Shown here: piece by piece, positions 53,493-60,925 of the stretch | How positions within the stretch are numbered: position 1 is the first letter of the stretch | Layout of the letters: each line of letters begins with the position of its first letter | Assembly: GCA_017397125.1 (NCBI GenBank) | Contig: JAFQKB010000001.1 | Location: forward strand, 1 to 61,106 | DNA: 61,106 nucleotides | DNA from: Clostridia bacterium | GTDB taxonomy: Bacteria; Bacillota; Clostridia; Oscillospirales; Acutalibacteraceae | Direction of reading: 5' to 3' | Made by a program: the position numbers and the translations under genes | Notes under the pieces: model-generated | What the model was told of the DNA's origin: nothing | The model's input: only the letters and a program-made list of their open reading frames with translations | Databases searched by the model: none

Positions 53493-54068
53493 CTATTGTT
53501 CCAGTTCCTCTTTCAGCTCGGCGATTTCGTCTTCATAGACCCGCACGCCCAGCCGGGTGCCATACACCATAGAGGGAATATATATGAGAGGAACCACCGC
53601 CACCGTGCACACCAGCGTCAAGACAGACGGTATGGGATCCATCGTCTCAGAGTACATAGGCTGGTTGACGAAAAAAACCAGCTTTGCGATCGAGGCAGGG
53701 AGATAGCCCGTCACGAGCGGCGCTCCCCCCAGCACAGCAGCCACCAGCGCCTGCAGGGGGATGAACAGCACACCCCCCAGCACGTCCACCTTAAGAGAGG
53801 CGGCGCGCCTGGCGTAGCCATCCCGAATAGCAACGTACAGCGTAACCCCCACACCGATGAGGGCGGAAAGCACCACTGCCACGATGCGCCACACGATGGG
53901 CTCGGCAGACACAACTGCTTGCAGCAGCACGTCGCAACCGAAGCCCACCACCAGCAGGCTGATCAGATAGGATGCCAGCACAACAACGGTGTACCATCCC
54001 ACCTTGGCCCAATAGGGCTTCATACGGCCTGCAGGGTGTTTCGGGGGCCGATTATCCGCAATCTCCAT
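53493..54068 (-). CDS. Four-span membrane protein, unknown function
   Basis: A protein of 191 aa from the ATG at 54068 (MEIADNRPPKHP) behind GGGAG, overlapping the exporter stop by 17 bp. Four hydrophobic segments (about 25-50, 60-85, 100-125, 150-175) and a charged C-terminal tail (EDEIAELKEELEQ) are visible. I recognise no family. Translational coupling to two ABC exporter genes suggests an accessory subunit or an immunity-type protein for the exported substrate (inference). Confidence 0.75.
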   Translation of the reverse strand: MEIADNRPPKHPAGRMKPYWAKVGWYTVVVLASYLISLLVVGFGCDVLLQAVVSAEPIVWRIVAVVLSALIGVGVTLYVAIRDGYARRAASLKVDVLGGVLFIPLQALVAAVLGGAPLVTGYLPASIAKLVFFVNQPMYSETMDPIPSVLTLVCTVAVVPLIYIPSMVYGTRLGVRVYEDEIAELKEELEQ

Positions 54069-55929
54069 CCGCACCGCTCCCTTCATACTTCTCCGACTGC
54101 AGACGGAACATCTCGGCGTATTTGCCGTCCTGCGCCAGCAGAGCCTCGTGACTGCCCTGCTCCACCAATTGACCACGGTCAAACATATAGATGGTGTCTG
54201 CGATACGGGTGGTGGACAGGCGGTGAGAGATAAACACCACCGTCTTGTCCTGGGTGTGATGCAGGATGGACTGGTTGAGCTGATACTCCGCCATCGGGTC
54301 GAGAGCGGAAGACGGCTCATCCATAATCACGATGGGATGATCCGCCGCAAACACACGGGCGATGGCCACCTTCTGCGCCTCACCGCCGGACAGATTGGTG
54401 CCGTCCTCCCGGAACTCGCGAGTGAGATGGGTATCCACGCCCTCGGGCAGCGTCTCCAGCTTAGCGGTGAAATCCGATTTATCCAGCGCGGACAGCACCG
54501 TGTCGCGATGGGCGTTCCCGTCGTAGGCGCCGTTCATCACGTTATGAGCAATAGAGGTGGCGAACAGGCGGTAATCCTGGAATACCGTGCCGATCTGTTT
54601 GCGATAGGCGGCGGGGTCGTACTCACGGATGTCCACGCCGTTGTACAGAATCACACCCTCGGTGGGATCGTACAGACGCATCATCAGCTTGATGAGAGTA
54701 GTCTTGCCCGCGCCGTTGTAGCCCACGATGGCCACCTTATCACCGGCGCGGATAGTGAGGTTCACGTTCCGTAATGCCTCACGGCATTCGTTGGAGGAGG
54801 GGTCCTCACGGAAACGGTACTTGGGGTGGGCGGAGAACTCGTAGGAGAAGCTCACGTTGCGCAGTTCCAGACTCTCAAAGGGCGGCAGGTCGGTATTCTC
54901 GCCCGTCACCGTGGGCTCGAAGTGCAGGAACTCCCGCCACTTTTCAATATACAACGAGTGGTTGGGGAAATTGATGATGCGACGGACCAGGCCCAGCAGA
55001 TGCCAGCGGATGTTCCAGATCACCTGGATGGCGGCGGCAAAGCCACCGATCTCCAGCACACCCGCCTTGAGCTTGAAGATCATATACAGCAGGGTGCCGT
55101 AGAAGGTCAGCAGCTCCATCATACCAAAGCCCAGGCCGTACAGCAGATAATACTTTCTGCCGTACTTAAATTGGCAATCGATGATCTTGACGTTATTGTC
55201 GGCGTACTGCTCCATCACCATCTCTTCCGCGTCGCTGATGCGGATCTCCTTGGCGTAATCGCCCAGGTGGAACACGCGGTTGATGTAGCCGTTGACACGC
55301 CACAGAGGACGAATCTCCTTCTCCCGGTTGTAATGCAGCCGATTGGCCATCGACTCGCACACGATGGAGACCACCGAGGACACCAACAGCACCACGGCAA
55401 TCAGCGGATCGATGCTGAGCATCAGGCCAAACAGCGAGGTGCAGCCTGCCAGCTTACCGATGAAGGTGGCGGTGTCCTGCACCACCTGCAGCGCCCTCGT
55501 TCGGGATTCATCCATCGCCCACACGAAATCGTTGTAGAATTCGGGGTCATCAAAGCAGGCCAGATCCAACTGCTGAGCCTTACGGAACAGCTCCTCGTGC
55601 ATCTTCAGGTGGAGTTTTTCGCTCATCACGCCGTTGAACACAAACCAGAACCACTTATCCAGGCCGTACAGAGCCAGCATCGTCACGCTCATCACGCCGA
55701 TGATGATGGCGGCACGGACAAAGGACCCGTCCGCCGCACTCACCTCGTTAAGCAGGAAATAGTTGAAATAGGCGCCGGCGGCGGCCAGCAGTTCGATCAG
55801 CAATATTTCGACGAACATCAGCACAAACAAACCGGGGGTGTAGTGCGCCACCTTTTTGAGGGCAAACCAGTTGTTGCTCACCACGGTAGAGAAGGACTGG
55901 CGAGGACGCTTACGTACTTTCTTACTCAT
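54052..55929 (-). CDS. ABC exporter half-transporter (pair 2, subunit B)
   Basis: A protein of 625 aa with six membrane spans and one ATPase domain: Walker A GYNGAGKTT, signature LSGGEAQK, Walker B IVIMDEPSSALD with catalytic Glu, and switch His in ISHRLST. The ATPase domain has an insert after the first strand (ECREALRNVNLTIRAGDK preceded by a charged loop). The start overlaps the partner gene by 8 bp, so the two subunits are made together. Motifs are intact, so this site is active. The LSGGEAQK form is shared with peptide and multidrug exporters of this type. Substrate unknown. Confidence 0.92.
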   Translation of the reverse strand: MSKKVRKRPRQSFSTVVSNNWFALKKVAHYTPGLFVLMFVEILLIELLAAAGAYFNYFLLNEVSAADGSFVRAAIIIGVMSVTMLALYGLDKWFWFVFNGVMSEKLHLKMHEELFRKAQQLDLACFDDPEFYNDFVWAMDESRTRALQVVQDTATFIGKLAGCTSLFGLMLSIDPLIAVVLLVSSVVSIVCESMANRLHYNREKEIRPLWRVNGYINRVFHLGDYAKEIRISDAEEMVMEQYADNNVKIIDCQFKYGRKYYLLYGLGFGMMELLTFYGTLLYMIFKLKAGVLEIGGFAAAIQVIWNIRWHLLGLVRRIINFPNHSLYIEKWREFLHFEPTVTGENTDLPPFESLELRNVSFSYEFSAHPKYRFREDPSSNECREALRNVNLTIRAGDKVAIVGYNGAGKTTLIKLMMRLYDPTEGVILYNGVDIREYDPAAYRKQIGTVFQDYRLFATSIAHNVMNGAYDGNAHRDTVLSALDKSDFTAKLETLPEGVDTHLTREFREDGTNLSGGEAQKVAIARVFAADHPIVIMDEPSSALDPMAEYQLNQSILHHTQDKTVVFISHRLSTTRIADTIYMFDRGQLVEQGSHEALLAQDGKYAEMFRLQSEKYEGSGADGDCG

Positions 55930-57754
55930 TCCCGCTCACCTCGCTCCCCAGATAGTTCTCCGCCTGACGGCGGAACATGGCGGCATAGGTGCCGTTTTTC
56001 TCCATCAGTTCGGCGTGGGTGCCGCTCTCGGTGATCTCACCGTTCTCCATCAGCAGTACACGGTCCGCCAGCACCGCCGAGGACAGGCGGTGGGAGATGA
56101 AGATAACTCCACGCCCCTCGGTGGCACGCATCATATTCTCAAACATCGTATATTCTGCGATGGGGTCGAGAGCCGACGATGGCTCATCCAATATGACAAA
56201 GGGCGTATTCCGATAGAATACCCGCGCCAGCGACACCTTCTGTGCCTCGCCCACCGACAGATTTTCGCCCTTATCGTCAAACTCACGGGTCAGCACCGTG
56301 TCGATGCCTTTCTCAAAACCGGCAATCTTGTCATAAATGCCGGCCTCCTTGAGGGCAGTAATAATGGCCTCATCCTCCGCCTTTTCGGTAGAGAGGGTCA
56401 CGTTCTGCCGCACGGTGGCGGAGAGGATCTTGAAATCCTGGAACACGGAGGAGAACGCACCCCGATAGTCGGCCACAGGCAGGTCGCGGACGTCGGTGCC
56501 GTCGAGAGAAACGCTTCCATCGGAAGGATCGTACAGGCGTAGCAGCATCTTTACCAGCGTGGTCTTGCCGGAGCCGTTGGCACCAACGAGAGCGATACGC
56601 TCCCCTTTATGTAGAGACATATTAATGTGCTTGAGAGCATCTTGCTCAGCACCCTCATAGCGGAAGGAGAGGTCGCGCACCTCAATGGTGTCCGGCTCCG
56701 CCGGCATCTCCCTGTCGCCGTCGGCGATGGCGGGCTCGTAGTCCAGGAAATAGCGCACGTCGTTGATAAAGTGGGCCTGCTCGCGGAAATCCGCCAGGTT
56801 TTGAATGACGTTGTTGATGCTGCGGGAGATGGAGCCGATGGAGCCCAGCACCACCAGGCAGTCGCCCACCAGCATATCTTTTGTGACCATCGTGCGCCAC
56901 ACGGCGTAGAGGGTGGCACCCAGAATGGTGAACACCTCCAGGCCAACCTGCTGGATATAGCCGAAGAGGGCGCGGCGACCGCCGTGCTTTTTGATAATAT
57001 CCCGAATCTGCTCGTAGCAGGTCACAAGGTCACGAAGCAGCAGACGCCACATACTGCCCACGCGCATCTCCTTGGCATACTCCCCCAGATAGAAGGTGCG
57101 GCGGACGTATTCCACACGGCGTACCACCGGCTTTTTGGCATCTTCCTGGTCGTAGAGGGCTTTTACCTCCTTGCGCTTGAAGATGCCGAACACCATCGGC
57201 AGCATAGCGAACACCAACAGCCACGGATCGATCACGAACAACAAGAGCGAGTTGGCGGTCAGCGAAATGATCTTGTCCAGCATACCATCCGTGGCCTCAA
57301 AGGTGCGCATAATGCGGTTGTGGATCTCGTTCATGGCCTTGACGTATTTGTCGTAGAATTTTGGGTTTTCGTAGCAGGCCAGCTCCACCTTGGCCGCCTT
57401 GCGGAACAGCATCCCCTCGGCGTGGGAGGTGAATTTGCGGGTCTCCCGCCACGAAGGCACCTGCCAGAAATAATTGAGACCGGCGTTACCGAGAATATTG
57501 ACGATACCCAGTATCACCACGAACCGAATGACGGAATCGATGCCCTGGGCGGTCTGGGCAGTGTTGACCACCAACCGCAGAGCGTAGGTCTCGCTGAGGA
57601 AACCCATAATGCCCCACCAAACCGTGGAGAAAAAGTACATAATCACGTAGAGGGGGGCGGACTCCCACACGATATTCAGCGCAAACAGGGTGTTGGATGC
57701 CACCCGCTTGGTGCTGATGTCTTTCTCCTTCTTTTTCTTTTCCTTTTTGGCCAT
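55922..57754 (-). CDS. ABC exporter half-transporter (pair 2, subunit A)
   Basis: A protein of 610 aa from the ATG at 57754 with AAGGAGGAGACC upstream and a very basic N-terminus (MAKKEKKKKEKD). Six membrane spans precede an ATPase domain with Walker A GANGSGKTT, Walker B FVILDEPSSALD and ISHRLSS. The signature is LSVGEAQK, with Val for the first Gly, a mild departure that would weaken one of the two ATP sites of the dimer. It is first in a three-gene operon with gene overlaps throughout, controlled by the promoter and dyads at 57.82-57.89 kb. Confidence 0.92.
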   Translation of the reverse strand: MAKKEKKKKEKDISTKRVASNTLFALNIVWESAPLYVIMYFFSTVWWGIMGFLSETYALRLVVNTAQTAQGIDSVIRFVVILGIVNILGNAGLNYFWQVPSWRETRKFTSHAEGMLFRKAAKVELACYENPKFYDKYVKAMNEIHNRIMRTFEATDGMLDKIISLTANSLLLFVIDPWLLVFAMLPMVFGIFKRKEVKALYDQEDAKKPVVRRVEYVRRTFYLGEYAKEMRVGSMWRLLLRDLVTCYEQIRDIIKKHGGRRALFGYIQQVGLEVFTILGATLYAVWRTMVTKDMLVGDCLVVLGSIGSISRSINNVIQNLADFREQAHFINDVRYFLDYEPAIADGDREMPAEPDTIEVRDLSFRYEGAEQDALKHINMSLHKGERIALVGANGSGKTTLVKMLLRLYDPSDGSVSLDGTDVRDLPVADYRGAFSSVFQDFKILSATVRQNVTLSTEKAEDEAIITALKEAGIYDKIAGFEKGIDTVLTREFDDKGENLSVGEAQKVSLARVFYRNTPFVILDEPSSALDPIAEYTMFENMMRATEGRGVIFISHRLSSAVLADRVLLMENGEITESGTHAELMEKNGTYAAMFRRQAENYLGSEVSGNE

Positions 57755-57820
57755 GGTCTCCTCCTTGTACCCTTATCAATGGGAGCGTGTCACCGCTCCG
57801 CTGCCGCTTTTCTGTATTAC

Positions 57821-57886
57821 AGTGTAGCACGGCTCTTGCCCAACCGTCAATCAATCGTCTGTTGATATGCATCAACCGTTTGTTGA
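57821..57886 (-). promoter_or_regulatory. Promoter of exporter pair 2 with tandem dyads
   Basis: On the minus strand TTGACG (57850-57845), 18 bp, TACACT (57826-57821). Directly upstream lie two copies of TCAAY-N5-GTTGA, at 57851-57865 and 57872-57886, centred exactly 21 bp apart (two helix turns). On the plus strand one copy contains ACCGTTTGT and the other ATCGTCTGT, similar to LytTR-type repeats, which also recur every 21 bp. The position fits an activator. Confidence 0.6.
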
Positions 57887-58206
57887 AAGGGTATTTCACC
57901 TATATAGTGTCGCGTGGATGAAAAAGGTTAGCAAGAAAATCTGTTTTTGCAACAGAAAATTTCCACCCATCCTAAGTGAAAATGTGTAAATAAAAGTGTA
58001 CCCCCCCCCCGACTTTGTTTGTCAAGGGTTTTCGCGAAAAAATTGTGCTTTTTGTGGATTTTATTTTTCGTTGTGCGGTGGGGTGTGTACTGCCTTTCCC
58101 ATTTCTGCTCTCATTCTACCACGGGCGATACCACGCCACAACACTTGTTTTTGATCGGTTTTACAATAATTTTGTCCAAACAACAATTCATCCCGACCCG
58201 CAAAAG
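57887..58206. other. Non-coding stretch with C10 tract
   Basis: An A+T-rich region with a run of ten C (58001-58010) and otherwise no repeat, promoter pair or gene that I can support. Plus-strand frames at 58015-58453 have no ribosome site and run through the palindrome cluster. Confidence 0.5.
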
Positions 58207-58348
58207 CCTCTCCCTCCGGGAGAGGTGGATTTCGCCGCAGGCGAAAGACGGAGGGGGCGGCCGCACCCCCACGACCTCGATTCAAGGTCAGACGGACACC
58301 GTAGGGGCGAACTGCGTTCGCCCGCGGGCGGTCACAGACCGCCCCTAC
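58207..58348. repeat. REP-like palindrome cluster
   Basis: Four perfect hairpins stand in a row: CCTCTCCC-tcc-GGGAGAGG (58207-58225), TTCGCC-gca-GGCGAA (58231-58245), GGGCGAAC-tgc-GTTCGCCC (58305-58323) and GGGCGGTC-aca-GACCGCCC (58326-58344). The last two are enclosed by GTAGGGGC and GCCCCTAC (58301-58348). This is the look of the mobile intergenic palindromes common in Clostridia genomes. It has far higher G+C than its surroundings. Confidence 0.8.
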
Positions 58349-58463
58349 AAGCTTAACGCCAAGACCGTAGAGGCAGGCGGTCTCCCACGTCCAATTCACA
58401 TTATACGCCGTAAACAAGTAAGTACAAGTCTTGTTTTTTGTGCGAAAATGTGATATGATATTT

Positions 58464-58508
58464 ACAGAAAAAAGGTGATGCACCGCGAGATGCATCTCCT
58501 TTTTCTGT
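58464..58508. terminator. Terminator of the AraC-GNAT gene
   Basis: An ACAGAAAAA-type arm (58464-58482) pairs with TGCATC-TCCTTTTTCTGT (58491-58508); the U-rich arm lets it act on both strands. A plus-strand TTGTTT-N17-TATGAT pair lies directly before it, but nothing would be transcribed except the hairpin. Confidence 0.6.
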
Positions 58509-58551
58509 TTTTTAAGGTACATTTCAAAGCATTCTGCCTATGATGAATTCT

Positions 58552-59736
58552 TCATCTTATTACATCATACCGCCAATTGACAACGGTAAAGCCAACCTCA
58601 CCGGCGGTAAAGCCACCGTGGGTCTTTGCATACTCCCCGTGTTGCTGATCGTCAAAGGGCAGCACGCCCTTGTCCATTACTTCGTTTGTCACAAACGAAA
58701 AGATGGCGCGATACAGTTCGTCCGTCGCTTTTCCATCTGCGAAGCGAATGCTGCAGCAGTTGTTTAATCGGAGGCCATGCACCTCTTCGATGAAGCAGCC
58801 GGCAACAGCGATCAGCTCGTCGCTTTGGAACACGCCATACTCCAGGACAGAGGGGTCCAGATAATGATTTTCGGTCAACAGGTGCTGAACGTATCCGTCC
58901 ATTCTTCCCCTAGCCCATTTCCGCACGCTGTCCTTATCCGCATACGTGAGCTCCCTGACCGTAACCGTTTCGGGCAGATCACATTTCAAAGGCTCACCCA
59001 GGTACAAGGATTGAGGAGTAGCATGAATGGTGCAGTCGATGCCGCAGGCTTTGAGTTTAGCGGCCACGATTTCCGGATGATCATCGGAATAGAAATTAAC
59101 CTCTCCATCAAAGCGTTTGATCCACTCCGCAATCAATGCGATATCGTCGCTGACCATCTCCAGCCACATCCCACCATTGCGGTTGTCACCAATTCCGATA
59201 AACCCTTTTTCATAGTCACCCGAGGGCGCCACAATGTCCAGTCCCATACTGTGAATAGTCGTGCAGAAATAGCCATATCGTTTGCTGTCTTTCTCCAGTA
59301 AGTAATCAATGATTACATCGGAATTAACCTTTTCAAAATCGGTATTTATGTGCAGAAAACGGTGAGCACAGGACGCATCGGTCAATTCGTTCCAAGACAG
59401 GGCCTTATGCATATTTTGCTTGCGATATTCGCTGGGGGCGACGCCGTAGACTTTCTTAAACGCCTTGATAAAGCCTTCGTGGGAGTCGTAACCCACCTCC
59501 AGAGCAATATCCAACACGGTCTTATCGGTATTGCGCAACAGCTCCACCGCTCTTTTGACCCGCATATAATTGACGTACGCCATTACCGTGAAGCCGGTGT
59601 GAGCGAGAAAGATGCGGTTAAAATAGTCCATAGAAAACCCGGCGTGTTCCGCCACGTTTTCCACAGATAAATTGGTGTCACTACAATTTTTCTTGGCATA
59701 GCATACAGCGCTATAGATCAATTCTGTGTTTTCCAT
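58552..59736 (-). CDS. AraC-family regulator fused to GNAT-like domain
   Basis: A protein of 394 aa from the ATG at 59736, with GGGAGGTAACT upstream; the frame extends to 59898 without a better start. Residues 1-110 hold the double helix-turn-helix of AraC regulators (LSVENVAEHAGFSMDYFNRIF, TVLDIALEVGYDSHEGFIKAFKKVYGVAPSEYRK). The C-terminal part (about 130-394) ends in an acetyltransferase-like fold (VTVRELTYADKDSVRKW, YGVFQSDELIAVAGC, ATDELYRAIFSFV, GFTVVNWRY). The domain order, DNA binding first then GNAT-like, is uncommon for AraC proteins. The GNAT part may sense a ligand or modify a small molecule; which one is unknown. Confidence 0.85.
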   Translation of the reverse strand: MENTELIYSAVCYAKKNCSDTNLSVENVAEHAGFSMDYFNRIFLAHTGFTVMAYVNYMRVKRAVELLRNTDKTVLDIALEVGYDSHEGFIKAFKKVYGVAPSEYRKQNMHKALSWNELTDASCAHRFLHINTDFEKVNSDVIIDYLLEKDSKRYGYFCTTIHSMGLDIVAPSGDYEKGFIGIGDNRNGGMWLEMVSDDIALIAEWIKRFDGEVNFYSDDHPEIVAAKLKACGIDCTIHATPQSLYLGEPLKCDLPETVTVRELTYADKDSVRKWARGRMDGYVQHLLTENHYLDPSVLEYGVFQSDELIAVAGCFIEEVHGLRLNNCCSIRFADGKATDELYRAIFSFVTNEVMDKGVLPFDDQQHGEYAKTHGGFTAGEVGFTVVNWRYDVIR

Positions 59737-59872
59737 AGTTACCTCCCAAAAATGATTGCAACGCGCCTTGCATCTCCCATTGTATGAGAAAAAGCCAAGA
59801 AATTCTTGAACAAAACCGCTCCCTTTCCCTGCACAGTAGCCTGTATAGGGATTTATCCTTTCAGAGGAGATG

Positions 59873-60124
59873 TTACTTTTTGCCCCCCAAAGGCTCACAC
59901 TGTTTAGGATTTGGCAGAAAAAAATCGTCCGTTTGGCAGCCCAATATCCGGGCCAGGTGCGGCAAAAATATAATATCGGGATAGCACACGCCCTGCTCCC
60001 ACTTGCACACCGCCTGAGCCGAAACGCCGATCAGCTTGCCAAATTCGCTCTGTGACAATCCGTTCCTTTTTCGGTACTCCTTGATTCTCTCCGCAATGGA
60101 GATGTGATAGACAGACATGCTCAT
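59873..60124 (-). CDS. Small XRE/Cro-type regulator
   Basis: A protein of 83 aa from the ATG at 60124 with GGGGGTGAT upstream. The helix-turn-helix is clear (IAERIKEYRKRNGLSQSEFGKLIGVSAQAVCKWEQG), followed by YPDIIFLPHLARILGCQTDDFF, the usual XRE continuation. There is no effector domain. It lies between the AraC-GNAT gene and the 29-codon gene at 60275, and no clear separate promoter was found. A dyad covers the promoter of that tiny gene, so this protein is a candidate for binding it (inference). Confidence 0.88.
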   Translation of the reverse strand: MSMSVYHISIAERIKEYRKRNGLSQSEFGKLIGVSAQAVCKWEQGVCYPDIIFLPHLARILGCQTDDFFLPNPKQCEPLGGKK

Positions 60125-60220
60125 GGCGTATCACCCCCGACAACCCCGGTTTTTATTCCTCGCATCATTACATCGCCCTTCTCTCCGAATTCGTAACCAA
60201 AAGGGACGATTCTATACAAT

Positions 60221-60249
60221 AAAAAAAAGCGCATCCATATCGGATGCGC
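60221..60249 (-). terminator. Terminator of the 29-codon gene
   Basis: GCGCATCC (60229-60236) pairs with GGATGCGC (60242-60249), followed in the minus transcript by eight U (60228-60221): a textbook intrinsic terminator. Confidence 0.9.
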
Positions 60250-60274
60250 AACAAAAAAGCAGTCAAAGCCCCAT

Positions 60275-60364
60275 TTACAGCAGGCACGATTGGGCAATCA
60301 ACATGGCATCAGATAGGTTCTTATACAGAATCGTCGTGTTCATCGTCTTATGCATCTTCGTCAT
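60275..60364 (-). CDS. 29-residue peptide gene with own promoter and terminator
   Basis: ATG at 60364 behind AGAGAGGTGATCAAC (same form as the strong ribosome sites elsewhere in the window), TAA at 60275. The peptide begins MTKMHKTMNTTILYKN, is basic at the front and ends hydrophobic with one cysteine (AMLIAQSCLL). It has no full membrane span. A TTGAAA-N17-TATGCT promoter overlapped by a palindrome lies upstream and an intrinsic terminator downstream, so the transcript is only about 180 nt. It could be a signalling or modified peptide, or a leader peptide. No family is recognised. Confidence 0.6.
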   Translation of the reverse strand: MTKMHKTMNTTILYKNLSDAMLIAQSCLL

Positions 60365-60405
60365 GTTGATCACCTCTCTTTCTTAGAATTTGTAATTGGA
60401 TTACG

Positions 60406-60439
60406 GTGCTAGCATAGCACACTTTTATCCGGTTTTCAA
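60406..60439 (-). promoter_or_regulatory. Promoter and operator dyad of the 29-codon gene
   Basis: On the minus strand TTGAAA (60439-60434), 17 bp, TATGCT (60416-60411). The dyad GTGCTA-N3-TAGCAC (60406-60420) is centred on the -10 box, as expected for a repressor site. Confidence 0.7.
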
Positions 60440-60789
60440 TACTGAAAGGTCAATTTTTCATCAACCGTTGGTTTATAAGATGCTGGGGCTTGCCCATTCG
60501 CTATCTGCCACAGGGGTTCCATATATGGGCACATAATCGCTGAGAACTCTTAATCTTCAGCACCATTTTTAGAAAAAGCGCATTTTCCGGACAAAACGAA
60601 TGCGTACAGAATTGCCCCCTCTGGCACGTGGGTTTGCGCCCGAGTCTGTACTTATCTGAGTTCCTACCAGCGCAAACCCCTTTCCCCCTGCACATATAGT
60701 ACTTGCATAGCATATTGCATCTTTGCGTTTGTGGGAAAGAATTCGGTTGGGTTATTTGTGCAGTAGCAATGCCAATTTGACCCATATAC
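60440..60789. other. Intergenic stretch with possible pseudoknot RNA (60604-60679)
   Basis: No gene is supported here; a 105-codon minus frame lacks a ribosome site. Two interleaved perfect complements are visible: GTACAGA (60604-60610) with TCTGTAC (60645-60651), and GGGTTTGCGC (60630-60639) with GCGCAAACCC (60670-60679). Interleaving gives an H-type pseudoknot on either strand. A small extra hairpin (TGCC/GGCA, about 60613-60626) lies in the first loop. I cannot match it to a named RNA class, and the strand is undecided. Confidence 0.4.
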
Positions 60790-60827
60790 AAAAAAGCCTT
60801 AAAACCGAAGGGTTTCAAGGCTTTTTT
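60790..60827. terminator. Bidirectional terminator downstream of nagB
   Basis: AAAAAAGCCTT-AAACC pairs with GGTTT-AAGGCTTTTTT around a 4-nt loop (60790-60827), with A and T runs at the ends, about 100 bp past the nagB stop. Confidence 0.8.
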
Positions 60828-60925
60828 GTCGTTTGCGGAAAATTCAAGTCTTCCTACAGAACTGCATGAGAAAGCGTAGCCGATATCGGGCCAGAACCGT
60901 ACATTTTTGCTTATAGCGAGTTGGT

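Noticed and set aside
58015..58453. Two overlapping plus-strand frames (113 and 144 codons) upstream of the AraC gene
   Set aside because: They cross the palindrome cluster, have no ribosome site and change composition abruptly.
60303..60386. Hydrophobic plus-strand peptide (MASDRFLYRIVVFIV...) opposite the 29-codon gene, resembling a type I toxin
   Set aside because: No ribosome site on that strand, whereas the opposite strand has promoter, ribosome site and terminator in register.
60604..60679. Assignment of the pseudoknot to a named riboswitch (purine, preQ1, c-di-GMP-II, ZTP)
   Set aside because: None of the conserved cores of these classes could be found; only the pairing pattern is supported.
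60501..60818. 105-codon minus frame near the nagB terminator
   Set aside because: No ribosome site, covers the terminator and the pseudoknot-like pairs, composition unlike local genes.
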